Source: Pseudoroseomonas ludipueritiae (GTDB lineage: Bacteria; Pseudomonadota; Alphaproteobacteria; Acetobacterales; Acetobacteraceae). From it: a DNA stretch of 64,000 bases. The stretch is from the NCBI RefSeq assembly GCF_014490445.1, contig NZ_JACTUZ010000002.1, positions 1 through 64,000 of the forward strand, given 5' to 3'. Under the pieces are notes generated by a model. That model was not told the origin of the DNA. It was given only the letters and a program-made list of their open reading frames with translations, and did no database searches. Position 1 is the stretch's first letter. The number at the start of each line of letters is the position of its first letter. Below are positions 34,024 through 42,508 of the stretch, in pieces. The position numbers and the translations under genes were made by a program.

Positions 34024-34818
34024 CTAAAGGCCCTGAAGCCGCTGAGACAGATCGGCGGCCTCCTTCCGCAATGCGGTGCCGACCTCCGTCAGCCCCTGGC
34101 GGCGAAGCTGCTCGCTGACACCAACAAGAACGATGGAATGCGAGACGCGGCCGCGCAGCATCACCGGCGCCGCGACCACCGTCACCCCCGCGATATAGCG
34201 CCCTTCATCCACGGCATAGCCACTCTGCCGTGTTGCCTCGATATCGGCGCGCCACTGCTCCAGGGAAGGCGGATCTTCCCAGCGCAGCATGTGGAAGCGC
34301 CGCTCCATCTCCGGCCAGGGATGGCCACCGAAGGCCGCGATGCAGCGGCCGGTGGCGCTGATCAGCGCGGGGTAGCGGCTTCCCACATCCACCTGCAGGC
34401 GCAGCGCCTGGCTGGGCCGGGCCAGGGCGAGGACCACGATATGGTCCAGCCGCGCGGCCTCCACGCCGATGGCCGTGGTGCCGTATTCCGCCGCCAGCCG
34501 GTCCAGCACGGGCTGCGCGAGATTGCTGAAGGGGTCGTTCCGCAGCATCCCACGCGCCAGGGCGACAACGCCGCTGGCCAGCGCGTAGCGCTTGGTGGCG
34601 GGGTCCACCATCAGCATCTCCTCCGCCACCAGGGCCCGCAGGATATGCAGGCAGGTACTGGGCACGATTCCCAGCGCCCGCGCGATGGCCTGCACACCCA
34701 GCGGCGTCTCGCTCCGCGACAGCATGCGCAGGATGGCCACGGCCCGGGTGACGGCGGGCACGGCCCGGATGGCATCCGGCCGGGATGATTCGGAGGGCGG
34801 AACTGCGGGGGCCTTCAT
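34024..34818 (-). CDS. IclR-family transcriptional regulator
   Basis: This is a 264-residue protein. It has a winged helix-turn-helix (AVTRAVAILRMLSRSETP to VPSTCLHILRALVAEEMLMV, about 22-68) and an IclR effector domain with GRCIAAFGGHPWPEMERRF and a C-terminal VLVGVSEQL. I prefer the ATG at 34818 over the TTG 15 bp upstream, because the ATG is directly abutted by the putative operator. It is divergent from the acyl-CoA ligase that opens a long catabolic run, which it likely regulates. Confidence 0.9.
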   Translation of the reverse strand: MKAPAVPPSESSRPDAIRAVPAVTRAVAILRMLSRSETPLGVQAIARALGIVPSTCLHILRALVAEEMLMVDPATKRYALASGVVALARGMLRNDPFSNLAQPVLDRLAAEYGTTAIGVEAARLDHIVVLALARPSQALRLQVDVGSRYPALISATGRCIAAFGGHPWPEMERRFHMLRWEDPPSLEQWRADIEATRQSGYAVDEGRYIAGVTVVAAPVMLRGRVSHSIVLVGVSEQLRRQGLTEVGTALRKEAADLSQRLQGL

Positions 34819-34854
34819 GTTGTCTCTATACAACGCATGAATCTATTTGACAAC
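34819..34854. promoter_or_regulatory. Putative IclR operator with repeated ACAAC half-sites
   Basis: GTTGT (34819-34823) and ACAAC (34830-34834) form a perfect inverted repeat with a 6-bp spacer that directly abuts the iclR start codon. A second ACAAC at 34850-34854 lies exactly 20 bp on, two helical turns. It overlaps a plus-strand TTGACA (34847-34852). This layout would let one regulator act on both divergent promoters. Confidence 0.5.
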
Positions 34855-34912
34855 ACGTGAGTGGGCGCGCCTGAATGCCCCAACGGCCAGAGAGCCGAGG
34901 GAGACACGTCCG

Positions 34913-36472
34913 ATGACACGGCTCGCCGATAGCTGTGACTACGCCTTCGCGCAGGCCCATTACACGCCGCAGCGGCTGTGGGATTTCTTTGATGGTGACC
35001 GCACGCGCTTCAACATCGCCCATGAATGCATAGACCGGCACGCGGCGGACCCGCGGCGCCTGGCGGTGCGCGTGGCGCATGCCGATGGCCGCGACGAGTT
35101 CATCACCTTCCGCGCCATCGCCGAGGCATCCTCCCGCATCGCGCATTGGCTGCGGGCGCGGGGCGTCCGGCCCGGGGACCGGGTGGCGGTGATGCTGGAC
35201 CCTTCCCTGCCCTTCTATGCCGCCATGTTCGGCGCCATGAAATGCGGCGCCATCGCGGTGCCGCTGTTTACCCTCTTCGGCCCGGATGGCGTGCGGCTGC
35301 GGGTCGCCGACTGCTCCCCCCGCGTGCTGCTGACCAATGCCGAGAAGGCGCCGGCCGCCGCCGGCATCGAAGGCACCGAGACAGTGATTGCCGATGCCGG
35401 CTTCATGGAGGCGCTGGTAGCCTTCCCCACGGCCTATGAGCCTGACACCGGGGCGGATGACCTGGCGTTGTTCCAGTATACCTCGGGCACCACGCGGGAA
35501 TTGCCGGCGGCGGTGAAGCACACGCATCGCTCGGTGGTGGTGCTGATGCTGGCGGCCCTCTATGGCACGGGCATCCGGCCGGGCGACGAGTTCTTCTGCC
35601 CCTCCTCCCCCGCCTGGGGGCACGGGCTGGCGCATGGCACCCTGGCGCCGTTGGCGATGGGCGTCACCACCGGCACCTATGCTGGCCGCTTCGACCCCGT
35701 GCGGCTGATGCAGGCGTTGCAGGATTACGGCATCACCAATCTCTCGGCCGCCTCCACCCACTATCGCATGATGCGCACCAGCGGTGCCGCCAGCCGCTTC
35801 CGCTTCGCCATCCGCAAGCTCTCCTATACCGGCGAGCCGATCGATGCCGAGACGCTGCGCTTCATCGACGAGACCTTCGGCGTGCCGGCCTGCAGCATGT
35901 ACGGCACCACCGAGGTTGGCGTGGCCCTGGTGAACTACCCAGGCGCCAGCGACTTCACGGTCAAGCCCGGCTCGCTGGGCAAGGCGGTGCCGGGGCTGGA
36001 GGTGCAGGTGCAGCGGCCGGATGGCAGCCCCGCCGCGCCCGGCGAGATCGGCGAGATCCGCCTGCTGCGCCGGGGCGAATGGGTGCCCACCAAGGATCTC
36101 GGGCGCATCGACGAGGAAGGCTATTTCTACCATGCCGGCCGCGCCGACGATGTCATCATCTCCGCCGGCTGGACCATGAGCGCGGTGGAGATCGAGGATG
36201 TGCTGATGCAGCACCCCGATGTCCGAGAGGCCGCCGCCATCGGCGTGCCGGACCCGGTGCGCGGCCAGGTGGTGAAGGCCTTCGTGGTCAGCCCGCGCCA
36301 GGGCGACGAGGATTTCGCGCGGGAGTTGCAGGATTTCACCCGCGCCCGCCTCAGCCAGCACGAATATCCGCGCCAGGTCGCCTTCACGGCGGAACTGCCG
36401 AAGACCCCCGCGGGCAAGATCAATCGCAAGGCCATCCGCGACGCCGAAGCCGCGCGCCGCGTGACCGCCTGA
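34913..36472 (+). CDS. AMP-forming acyl/aryl-CoA ligase
   Basis: This 519-residue ANL-superfamily enzyme starts at the ATG behind GAGGGAG; an open frame upstream lacks a ribosome site. The P-loop is YTSGTTRELPAAVKHTH (a variant with ELPAAVKH instead of PKxVxH). SMYGTTEVGVALVNYPG is the acceptor loop, then TKDLGRIDEEGYFYHAGRAD and the terminal catalytic lysine in KTPAGKINRKA. It activates a carboxylic acid to its CoA thioester. Similarity is to the benzoate/medium-chain ligase branch, so an aromatic or branched acid is possible. It opens the operon-like run ending at 45.4 kb. Confidence 0.88.
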   Translation: MTRLADSCDYAFAQAHYTPQRLWDFFDGDRTRFNIAHECIDRHAADPRRLAVRVAHADGRDEFITFRAIAEASSRIAHWLRARGVRPGDRVAVMLDPSLPFYAAMFGAMKCGAIAVPLFTLFGPDGVRLRVADCSPRVLLTNAEKAPAAAGIEGTETVIADAGFMEALVAFPTAYEPDTGADDLALFQYTSGTTRELPAAVKHTHRSVVVLMLAALYGTGIRPGDEFFCPSSPAWGHGLAHGTLAPLAMGVTTGTYAGRFDPVRLMQALQDYGITNLSAASTHYRMMRTSGAASRFRFAIRKLSYTGEPIDAETLRFIDETFGVPACSMYGTTEVGVALVNYPGASDFTVKPGSLGKAVPGLEVQVQRPDGSPAAPGEIGEIRLLRRGEWVPTKDLGRIDEEGYFYHAGRADDVIISAGWTMSAVEIEDVLMQHPDVREAAAIGVPDPVRGQVVKAFVVSPRQGDEDFARELQDFTRARLSQHEYPRQVAFTAELPKTPAGKINRKAIRDAEAARRVTA

Positions 36473-36499
36473 ACAGCAAAGACCTAGAGAGGAACACGC

Positions 36500-37657
36500 A
36501 TGTCCGCCTCAGTGCTGGAGCAGCCGGGAACCCGGCTCTTCCCCAAGATCACCCAGCAGGCGCTCGACGATCTGCGCGCCCGCATCGGCAAGCCCATCGA
36601 GAACACCGTCGAGCCCTGGAACCATGAGGCGACGCGGGACAATATCCGCCACTACGCCCATGGCATCGGCGACGACAACCCGCTGTGGTGCGACCCGGAC
36701 TATGCCGGGCGGAGCAGCCAGGGCGGCATCGTCGCTTTGCCGAGCTTCCTCTTCACCACCAGCCGCATCATCTCCGGCTATGTGGGCGGATTGCCGGGCG
36801 TGCATGCCATGTGGTCTGGTGCCGACTGGCGCTGGCACCGCTGGGTGCGCCGCAACGAGACCATTCGCACCGAGGCGCATCTCGCCGATCTCGTGGAGCA
36901 TGAGACCGGCTTCGCCGGCCGCGCCATCCGCCAGGTCTATCATGTCGATTTCTACGGCGATGGTGGCGACAAGGTGGCCGAGGCCGAGAGCTGGTGCTTC
37001 CGCACTGACCGCGACGCCGCGCGCGAGCAGGGCACCAAGTACCGCGAGGTGAAGAACAAGCCGCCCCGCGTCTATACCGAGGAAGAGTTGCAGCGCGTCT
37101 ACAAGCTCTATGAGGCCGAGGAAGTGCGCGGCGCCACGCCCCGCTACTGGGAAGACGTGCAGGTTGGCGAAGCCCTGCCGACCATGGCCAAGGGCCCGAT
37201 GACCGTCACCGGCTTCGTTGCCTTCGCCCAGGGCTGGGGCGGGCTTTACATCCGCGCCAACAAGCTGGCCTGGCGGCAGATCCGCAACCATCCCGGCCTG
37301 GGCATCAAGAACCGCTTCGGCATCCCCGATTGCCCCGAGCGTGTGCATTGGGAGCCGGAGATGGCGCTGATGGTCGGCGCGCCCGGCGCCTATGACTACG
37401 GGCCGGAGCGCTGTTCCTGGCTGACCCATCAGATGACCAACTGGATGGGCGATGATGGTTTCCTGGTGCGCGCTACCAGCAAGCTGCGCCGCCACAACCC
37501 GGAAGGCGACCTGCTCTTCATCGATGGCAAGGTGACCGGCAAGCGCCAGGAAGGCGGCCGCCATCTCGTGGATATCGAGCAGCAGGCCGTCAACCAGGAT
37601 GGCGAGCTGTCGGTACTGGGCACCGGCACCGTGGCCCTGCCGAGCCGCGGCGCCTGA
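36500..37657 (+). CDS. MaoC-like acyl-CoA hydratase/dehydratase (double hot dog)
   Basis: This 385-residue protein has an N-terminal FAS1-type dehydratase hot-dog region (NIRHYAHGIGDDNPLWCDPD, about 47-66, holding the usual hydratase Asp/His pair region). A second half includes YWEDVQVGEALPTMAKGPMT and MTVTGFVAFAQGWGG. It probably hydrates an enoyl-CoA formed from the acid activated by the upstream ligase. AGAGAGGAA precedes the ATG. It is 27 bp downstream of the ligase and clearly cotranscribed. Confidence 0.82.
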   Translation: MSASVLEQPGTRLFPKITQQALDDLRARIGKPIENTVEPWNHEATRDNIRHYAHGIGDDNPLWCDPDYAGRSSQGGIVALPSFLFTTSRIISGYVGGLPGVHAMWSGADWRWHRWVRRNETIRTEAHLADLVEHETGFAGRAIRQVYHVDFYGDGGDKVAEAESWCFRTDRDAAREQGTKYREVKNKPPRVYTEEELQRVYKLYEAEEVRGATPRYWEDVQVGEALPTMAKGPMTVTGFVAFAQGWGGLYIRANKLAWRQIRNHPGLGIKNRFGIPDCPERVHWEPEMALMVGAPGAYDYGPERCSWLTHQMTNWMGDDGFLVRATSKLRRHNPEGDLLFIDGKVTGKRQEGGRHLVDIEQQAVNQDGELSVLGTGTVALPSRGA

Positions 37658-37694
37658 CCTGGCGGCGCCCCGGCGCGGGGCGCAAGCCATGACC

Positions 37695-37722
37695 GGCCGG
37701 GGGCGGCACACCGCCCCCGGCC
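37695..37722 (+). terminator. Strong intergenic hairpin without T-run
   Basis: GGCCGGGGGCGG (37695-37706) pairs perfectly with CCGCCCCCGGCC (37711-37722) around a CACA loop, in the 111-bp gap between the MaoC-like and Bug genes. Without a T-run it may act as an mRNA-stabilising or partial terminator element that lets the Bug gene be expressed differently. Confidence 0.5.
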
Positions 37723-37768
37723 TCGCGACCGTCCAAGAACCAGAAGAAAACACAGGGAAGGACACGTC

Positions 37769-38740
37769 ATGCGCAGGAGGACCATGCTTGCTGGCCCGCT
37801 GGCACTTTTGGCGGGAGCGAGTGTCATCACGCGCGCGGCCAGCGCGCAGAATTTCCCCAGCCGCCCCGTGAAGATCATCGTGCCCTATGCCGCCGGCCAG
37901 GGCTCCGATCTCTTCGCCCGGCGCTTCGCCGAATATTTCCAGAAGCATCTCGGCCAGCCCTTCGTGGTCGAGAACCGCGCCGGTGCGGGGGGCAATATCG
38001 GCACGGCCGCCGCGGCGCGGATGGAGCCGGATGGCTATTCGCTGCTGTGGGGCACCAATGGCACCCATGCGGGCAATGAGTTCATGTATGCCTCGCTGGG
38101 CTTCGATCCGGTCAAGGATTTCGAGCCCGTCGCCGGCGTGCTGCGCTTCGGCATGGTGCTCAACACCAACAGGAACAGCCGCTACAACAGCGTGGCCGAG
38201 CTGGTCGCCGCCGCGAAGCAGCGGCCGGGGCAGGTCTCGGTGGGCTGCCCCAGCACCACGGCCCGCGTGCTGGTGCAGATGATCCGCGAGAAGGCGGGCG
38301 TGGACCTGCTGGCGGTGCCCTATAATGGCAGCGGGCAGGCGCTGACGGGCCTGCTGCGCAACGACGTGCAGGCCTCGATCGACACCATCACCGCCGCCCT
38401 TGGCCCAATCCGCCAGGGGCAGGTGAGCGCCATCGCCATTTCCACCGACAGGCGCTCGGAGTCCCTGCCGGAGGTGCCGACGCTCAAGGAAGCCGGCGTG
38501 GATGTGACGCTGGAGGCCTGGAATGCGCTCTATGGCCCGCGCAACACGCCGGCCCCGGTGGTGCAGGTGCTGAACCGCGCCGTCAACGCGGCCCTGGGCG
38601 ATGAGGTGGTCCGGGCCGGGATGGTGCAGGACGGTGCCGATCCGCTGGGCGGGACGCCCGCCGACCTCGCGGCGCTGATGCGGCGCGACCGGGCCATCTG
38701 GGAGCCCATTGTGCGAGACCTGGGGCTGACCGCGCAGTAG
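37769..38740 (+). CDS. Bug-family tripartite transporter substrate-binding receptor
   Basis: The 323-residue protein has a twin-arginine-like leader (MRRRTMLAGPLALLAGA, cleavage near ASAQ at about 26). It continues with FPSRPVKIIVPYAAGQGSDL, VVENRAGAGGNIGTAAAARM, VPYNGSGQALTGLLRNDVQA and LPEVPTLKEAGVDV. It is a periplasmic carboxylate receptor embedded between acyl-CoA genes. It probably imports the acid that the ligase or CoA transferase activates. No membrane partners are nearby. Confidence 0.92.
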   Translation: MRRRTMLAGPLALLAGASVITRAASAQNFPSRPVKIIVPYAAGQGSDLFARRFAEYFQKHLGQPFVVENRAGAGGNIGTAAAARMEPDGYSLLWGTNGTHAGNEFMYASLGFDPVKDFEPVAGVLRFGMVLNTNRNSRYNSVAELVAAAKQRPGQVSVGCPSTTARVLVQMIREKAGVDLLAVPYNGSGQALTGLLRNDVQASIDTITAALGPIRQGQVSAIAISTDRRSESLPEVPTLKEAGVDVTLEAWNALYGPRNTPAPVVQVLNRAVNAALGDEVVRAGMVQDGADPLGGTPADLAALMRRDRAIWEPIVRDLGLTAQ

Positions 38741-38763
38741 CCTGAGGCCGGGAGGACGCCGCC

Positions 38764-40020
38764 ATGGATCAAGTGATGCAGCAATCGCCCACTCCGGCGC
38801 CGGAGGCCGGCGCCTGGAAGGGGCCGCTGGCCGGCTTGCGGGTGCTGGACCTGACGCGGGTGCTGGCCGGCCCCCTGGCCACGCAGTTCCTGGCCGATCT
38901 GGGAGCCGAGGTGCTGAAGCTGGAGGCGCCGGAACGTGGCGACGAGACCCGTGGCTTCGCCCCCTTCCTGGAGGGGGAGAGCCATTATTTCCTGGCGCTG
39001 AACCGCGGCAAGCGCAGCATGGTGGTGGATCTGCGCGAGCCCGAGGGGGCGGAGATCCTGCGCGGGCTGGTGGCCGGTGCTGACGTGCTGATCGAGAACT
39101 TCCGCCCCGGCGTGATGCAGCGCCTTGGCCTGGGCGCCGAGGCGCTGATGGCGATCAACCCCCGGCTGATCTATTGCGCCATCAGCGGCTTCGGGCTCAC
39201 GGGGCCGCTGGCCGGCGCGCCCTCCTTCGACATCGTGACCCAGGCCATGACCGGGGTCATGAGCGTCAATGGCGCGATGGGCGGCCCGCCGGTGAAGCTC
39301 GGGCTGCCGATCGGCGACATGTCCGGCGGCATCTTCGGCGCCCTCGGCATCCTCTCCGCCCTGCATGAGCGTTCGGTGACAGGGCGCGGGCGGCTGGTGG
39401 ATGCCAGCCTTTATGACGGCACCATGTCGCTGCTGGGCTATCTGTCGCAGCTCGCCTTCATCACGGGCCAGGACCCGCAGCCGATGGGCTCGGCGCATCC
39501 CAGCGTGGTGCCCTATGATTCCTTCCCCGCCGCGGATGGTTCCATTGTCATCGCCTGCCTCGCGGATCATTTCTGGCCGCGCCTCTGCGCGGCGCTGGAC
39601 TGCCCCGACCTCGGCGCCGACCCTGGCCTCGCCACCATGGCCCAGCGGCGGGAAAGACGGGGGGAGATCGAGCCCCGCATCGCCGCCATCACCCGCAGCC
39701 GCAGCGTCGCGGAATGGCGGCGCATCCTGGAGGCGCATGACATCCCGCATGCCCCGGTGCTGGGCGTGCGGGAGGCGCTGGCCCATCCGCATGCCCAGGC
39801 ACGGGAGATGGTGGTGGAGGTGCGGCATGAGCGCCTGGGCCCGGTTCAGGTGCTGGGGCGGCCCATCAAGTTCCCCGGCAGCGCCCAGGTGCCGCTGGAA
39901 GCGCCACCGGTGCTCGGCCAGCACACGGCCGAGATCCTGCGGCGCGAATTGCATTATTCCGACGAGAAGATCCGGGAGCTTGGCGAGCGGGGCGTCATCG
40001 ACAGGGGCGCGAAGCGATGA
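38764..40020 (+). CDS. Class III CoA transferase (CaiB/BaiF family)
   Basis: This 418-residue protein has [54 protein letters not shown] and the catalytic aspartate in [17 protein letters not shown]. It transfers CoA between an acyl-CoA and a free acid. In this operon it is a second, ATP-saving way to activate a substrate, or it links the ligase product to the carboxylase substrate. It lies 23 bp after the Bug gene. Confidence 0.9.
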   Translation: MDQVMQQSPTPAPEAGAWKGPLAGLRVLDLTRVLAGPLATQFLADLGAEVLKLEAPERGDETRGFAPFLEGESHYFLALNRGKRSMVVDLREPEGAEILRGLVAGADVLIENFRPGVMQRLGLGAEALMAINPRLIYCAISGFGLTGPLAGAPSFDIVTQAMTGVMSVNGAMGGPPVKLGLPIGDMSGGIFGALGILSALHERSVTGRGRLVDASLYDGTMSLLGYLSQLAFITGQDPQPMGSAHPSVVPYDSFPAADGSIVIACLADHFWPRLCAALDCPDLGADPGLATMAQRRERRGEIEPRIAAITRSRSVAEWRRILEAHDIPHAPVLGVREALAHPHAQAREMVVEVRHERLGPVQVLGRPIKFPGSAQVPLEAPPVLGQHTAEILRRELHYSDEKIRELGERGVIDRGAKR

Positions 40021-40087
40021 TCCCATATGGCCGCGCCCGGCACGGGAAAGCGAGAAAGGCTTGGTGGGTCATGGCGGAGAAGATTTG

Positions 40088-41695
40088 ATGGCGGTGCTGC
40101 AAACGGCCCTGGATGCCCGCTCGCCGGAGGCCGCGCGGAATGCGGCCGAGATGCGCCTGCTGGTCGATGACCTGCGCGCCCAGGCCGAGACGGTCCGCCT
40201 CGGCGGTGGCCAGGCCTCGCGGGAACGGCATGTCGGGCGCGGCAAGCTGCTGCCGCGCGACCGCATCCGGGCGCTGATCGACCCTGTCTCTCCCTTCCTG
40301 GAAGTCGGGCAGTTGGCCGCGCATGGGATGTACGGGGGCGAGGTTCCCTCGGCGGGCATCATCACCGGCATCGGCCGCGTCTCGGGGCGGGAATGCATGA
40401 TCGTGGCGAATGATGCCACGGTGAAGGGCGGCACCTATTTCCCGCTGACGGTGAAGAAGCATCTGCGCGCGCAGGAGATCGCCGAGCAGAACCGCCTGCC
40501 CTGCATCTATCTCGTGGATTCCGGCGGCGCCAATCTGCCGAACCAGGATGAGGTCTTTCCCGACCGGGACCACTTTGGCCGCATCTTCTTCAACCAGGCC
40601 AATCTATCCGCCAAGGGCATACCCCAGGTCGCGGTGGTGATGGGCAGTTGCACCGCCGGCGGCGCCTATGTGCCGGCCATGTGCGACGAGAGCATCATTG
40701 TCCGCAACCAGGGCACCATCTTCCTGGCCGGCCCGCCGCTGGTGAAGGCCGCGACGGGCGAGATTGTCTCCGCTGAGGAACTGGGCGGCGCCGATGTGCA
40801 TAGCCGCATCTCCGGCGTCACCGACCACTTCGCGGAGAACGACGCCCATGCCCTTGGCATCGCCCGCCGGGTGGTGGCCAGCCTGAACGGTGTGAAGCAG
40901 CCGCCCCTGGCGCTCCGCCAGCCCGTGCCGCCGCTCTACGACGCGGAGGATCTTTACGCGGTGGTGCCTGCCAACCCGCGCACGCCCTATGACGTGCGGG
41001 AGGTGATCGCGCGCCTGGTGGATGGCAGCGAGTTCGATGAATTCAAGCGCCTCTACGGCCCCACCCTGGTTTGCGGCTTCGCGCATATCTGGGGCTACCC
41101 GGTCGGCATCGTCGCCAATAACGGTATCCTCTTCTCGGAATCAGCGCAGAAGGGCGCGCATTTCATCGAGCTTTGCGCCCAGCGCGGCATTCCGCTGGTC
41201 TTCCTGCAGAACATCACCGGCTTCATGGTCGGCAAGAAGTACGAGGCGGGCGGCATCGCCAAGGATGGCGCCAAGATGGTCACGGCCGTCGCCACGGCCG
41301 CCGTGCCGAAGTTCACCGTCATCATCGGCGGCAGCTTCGGTGCCGGCAACTACGGCATGTGCGGCCGCGCCTATTCCCCGCGCTTCCTCTGGATGTGGCC
41401 CAATGCCCGCATCGGCGTGATGGGCGGGGAGCAGGCGGCCTCGGTGCTGGCCACCGTGCGGCGCGATGGCATCGAGGGCCGTGGCGGCACCTGGCCGGCG
41501 GAGGAGGAGGAAGCCTTCAAGGTGCCGATCCGGGAGCAGCATGAACGGCAGGGCCATCCCTATTATTCCAGCGCCAGGCTCTGGGATGACGGCGTGATCG
41601 ACCCGGCGGATACGCGGCGCGTGCTTGCGCTCGGCCTCTCCGCCAGCCTGAACGCACCCATTCCGGAGACACGCTTCGGCGTGTTCCGGATGTGA
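40088..41695 (+). CDS. Acyl-CoA carboxylase beta subunit (methylcrotonyl/geranyl-CoA type)
   Basis: The product is 535 residues from the ATG at 40088; the same frame is open far upstream but only as an overlap with the CoA transferase. It has the carboxyltransferase fold with [53 protein letters not shown] and [20 protein letters not shown], matching LiuB/MccB. The [12 protein letters not shown] motif near the end is typical. It forms a complex with the biotin subunit encoded at 42509. Methylcrotonyl-CoA is the best guess from the linked HMG-CoA lyase; geranyl-CoA cannot be excluded. Confidence 0.9.
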   Translation: MAVLQTALDARSPEAARNAAEMRLLVDDLRAQAETVRLGGGQASRERHVGRGKLLPRDRIRALIDPVSPFLEVGQLAAHGMYGGEVPSAGIITGIGRVSGRECMIVANDATVKGGTYFPLTVKKHLRAQEIAEQNRLPCIYLVDSGGANLPNQDEVFPDRDHFGRIFFNQANLSAKGIPQVAVVMGSCTAGGAYVPAMCDESIIVRNQGTIFLAGPPLVKAATGEIVSAEELGGADVHSRISGVTDHFAENDAHALGIARRVVASLNGVKQPPLALRQPVPPLYDAEDLYAVVPANPRTPYDVREVIARLVDGSEFDEFKRLYGPTLVCGFAHIWGYPVGIVANNGILFSESAQKGAHFIELCAQRGIPLVFLQNITGFMVGKKYEAGGIAKDGAKMVTAVATAAVPKFTVIIGGSFGAGNYGMCGRAYSPRFLWMWPNARIGVMGGEQAASVLATVRRDGIEGRGGTWPAEEEEAFKVPIREQHERQGHPYYSSARLWDDGVIDPADTRRVLALGLSASLNAPIPETRFGVFRM

Positions 41696-41705
41696 GGGCA
41701 GGCCG

Positions 41706-42497
41706 ATGAGCAGCAATGTCTTGGAGACGGTGGACGCGCGCGGCATCGCCACGCTCACCCTGAACCGGCCTGACAGCCACAATGCCTTCGATGACAGCCT
41801 GATCGCGGAACTGACCGCCGCCCTGCACCGGCTGGGCAGGAATGGCGCGGTGCGGGCCGTGGTGCTGGCCAGCAACGGCCGTTCCTTCTCGGCAGGAGCC
41901 GATCTCGGCTGGATGCGGCGGATGGCCGGCCATTCCTTTGAGGACAATCTCGCCGACGCGGCGGGACTGGCCGGCCTGCTGCACACGCTGGACCGGCTGC
42001 CGAAGCCGACCATCGCCCTGGTGCAGGGCGCCGCTTATGGCGGCGGCGTCGGGCTCGTGGCCTGCTGCGACATCGCCCTGGCCGCTGCGGGCGCCAGCTT
42101 CTGCCTCAGCGAGGTGAAGCTCGGGCTCACCCCCCCCGCCATCAGTCCCTATGTGGTCAATGCCATCGGGCCACGCTGGGCCCGCCGGCTCTTCCAGACC
42201 GCAGAGGTCTTCGACGCGCCGCGTGCGCGGGAGATCGGGCTGGTGCATGAGGTAATGCCGGCGGAAGGGCTCACGGCGCGGGGCGAGGAAATCATCCAGG
42301 CCCTGCTGCAGGGCGCCCCGGGCGCCCAGGCCGATGCCAAGGACCTGGTCTTCCTTTGCGAAGGGCGGCCGGTGGATGCGGCGCTTTCCGCCGAGACAGG
42401 GCGGCGCATCGCGCAGCGGCGCGCCTCCACCGAGGGGCAGGAAGGGATCGGCGCCTTTCTCGACAAGCGCGCGCCCGCGTGGCGGCACCAGGGCTGA
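41706..42497 (+). CDS. Enoyl-CoA hydratase/isomerase family (methylglutaconyl-CoA hydratase-like)
   Basis: The 263-residue crotonase-fold protein has LTLNRPDSHNAFDDSLI, SNGRSFSAGADLGWMRRM (oxyanion-hole region) and VQGAAYGGGVGLVACCDIAL. The LiuC-like order between carboxylase subunits points to hydration of 3-methylglutaconyl-CoA to HMG-CoA. It lies 10 bp after the beta subunit and 11 bp before the alpha subunit, so the genes are one operon. Confidence 0.88.
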   Translation: MSSNVLETVDARGIATLTLNRPDSHNAFDDSLIAELTAALHRLGRNGAVRAVVLASNGRSFSAGADLGWMRRMAGHSFEDNLADAAGLAGLLHTLDRLPKPTIALVQGAAYGGGVGLVACCDIALAAAGASFCLSEVKLGLTPPAISPYVVNAIGPRWARRLFQTAEVFDAPRAREIGLVHEVMPAEGLTARGEEIIQALLQGAPGAQADAKDLVFLCEGRPVDAALSAETGRRIAQRRASTEGQEGIGAFLDKRAPAWRHQG

Positions 42498-42508
42498 GGG
42501 AGAGCAGG

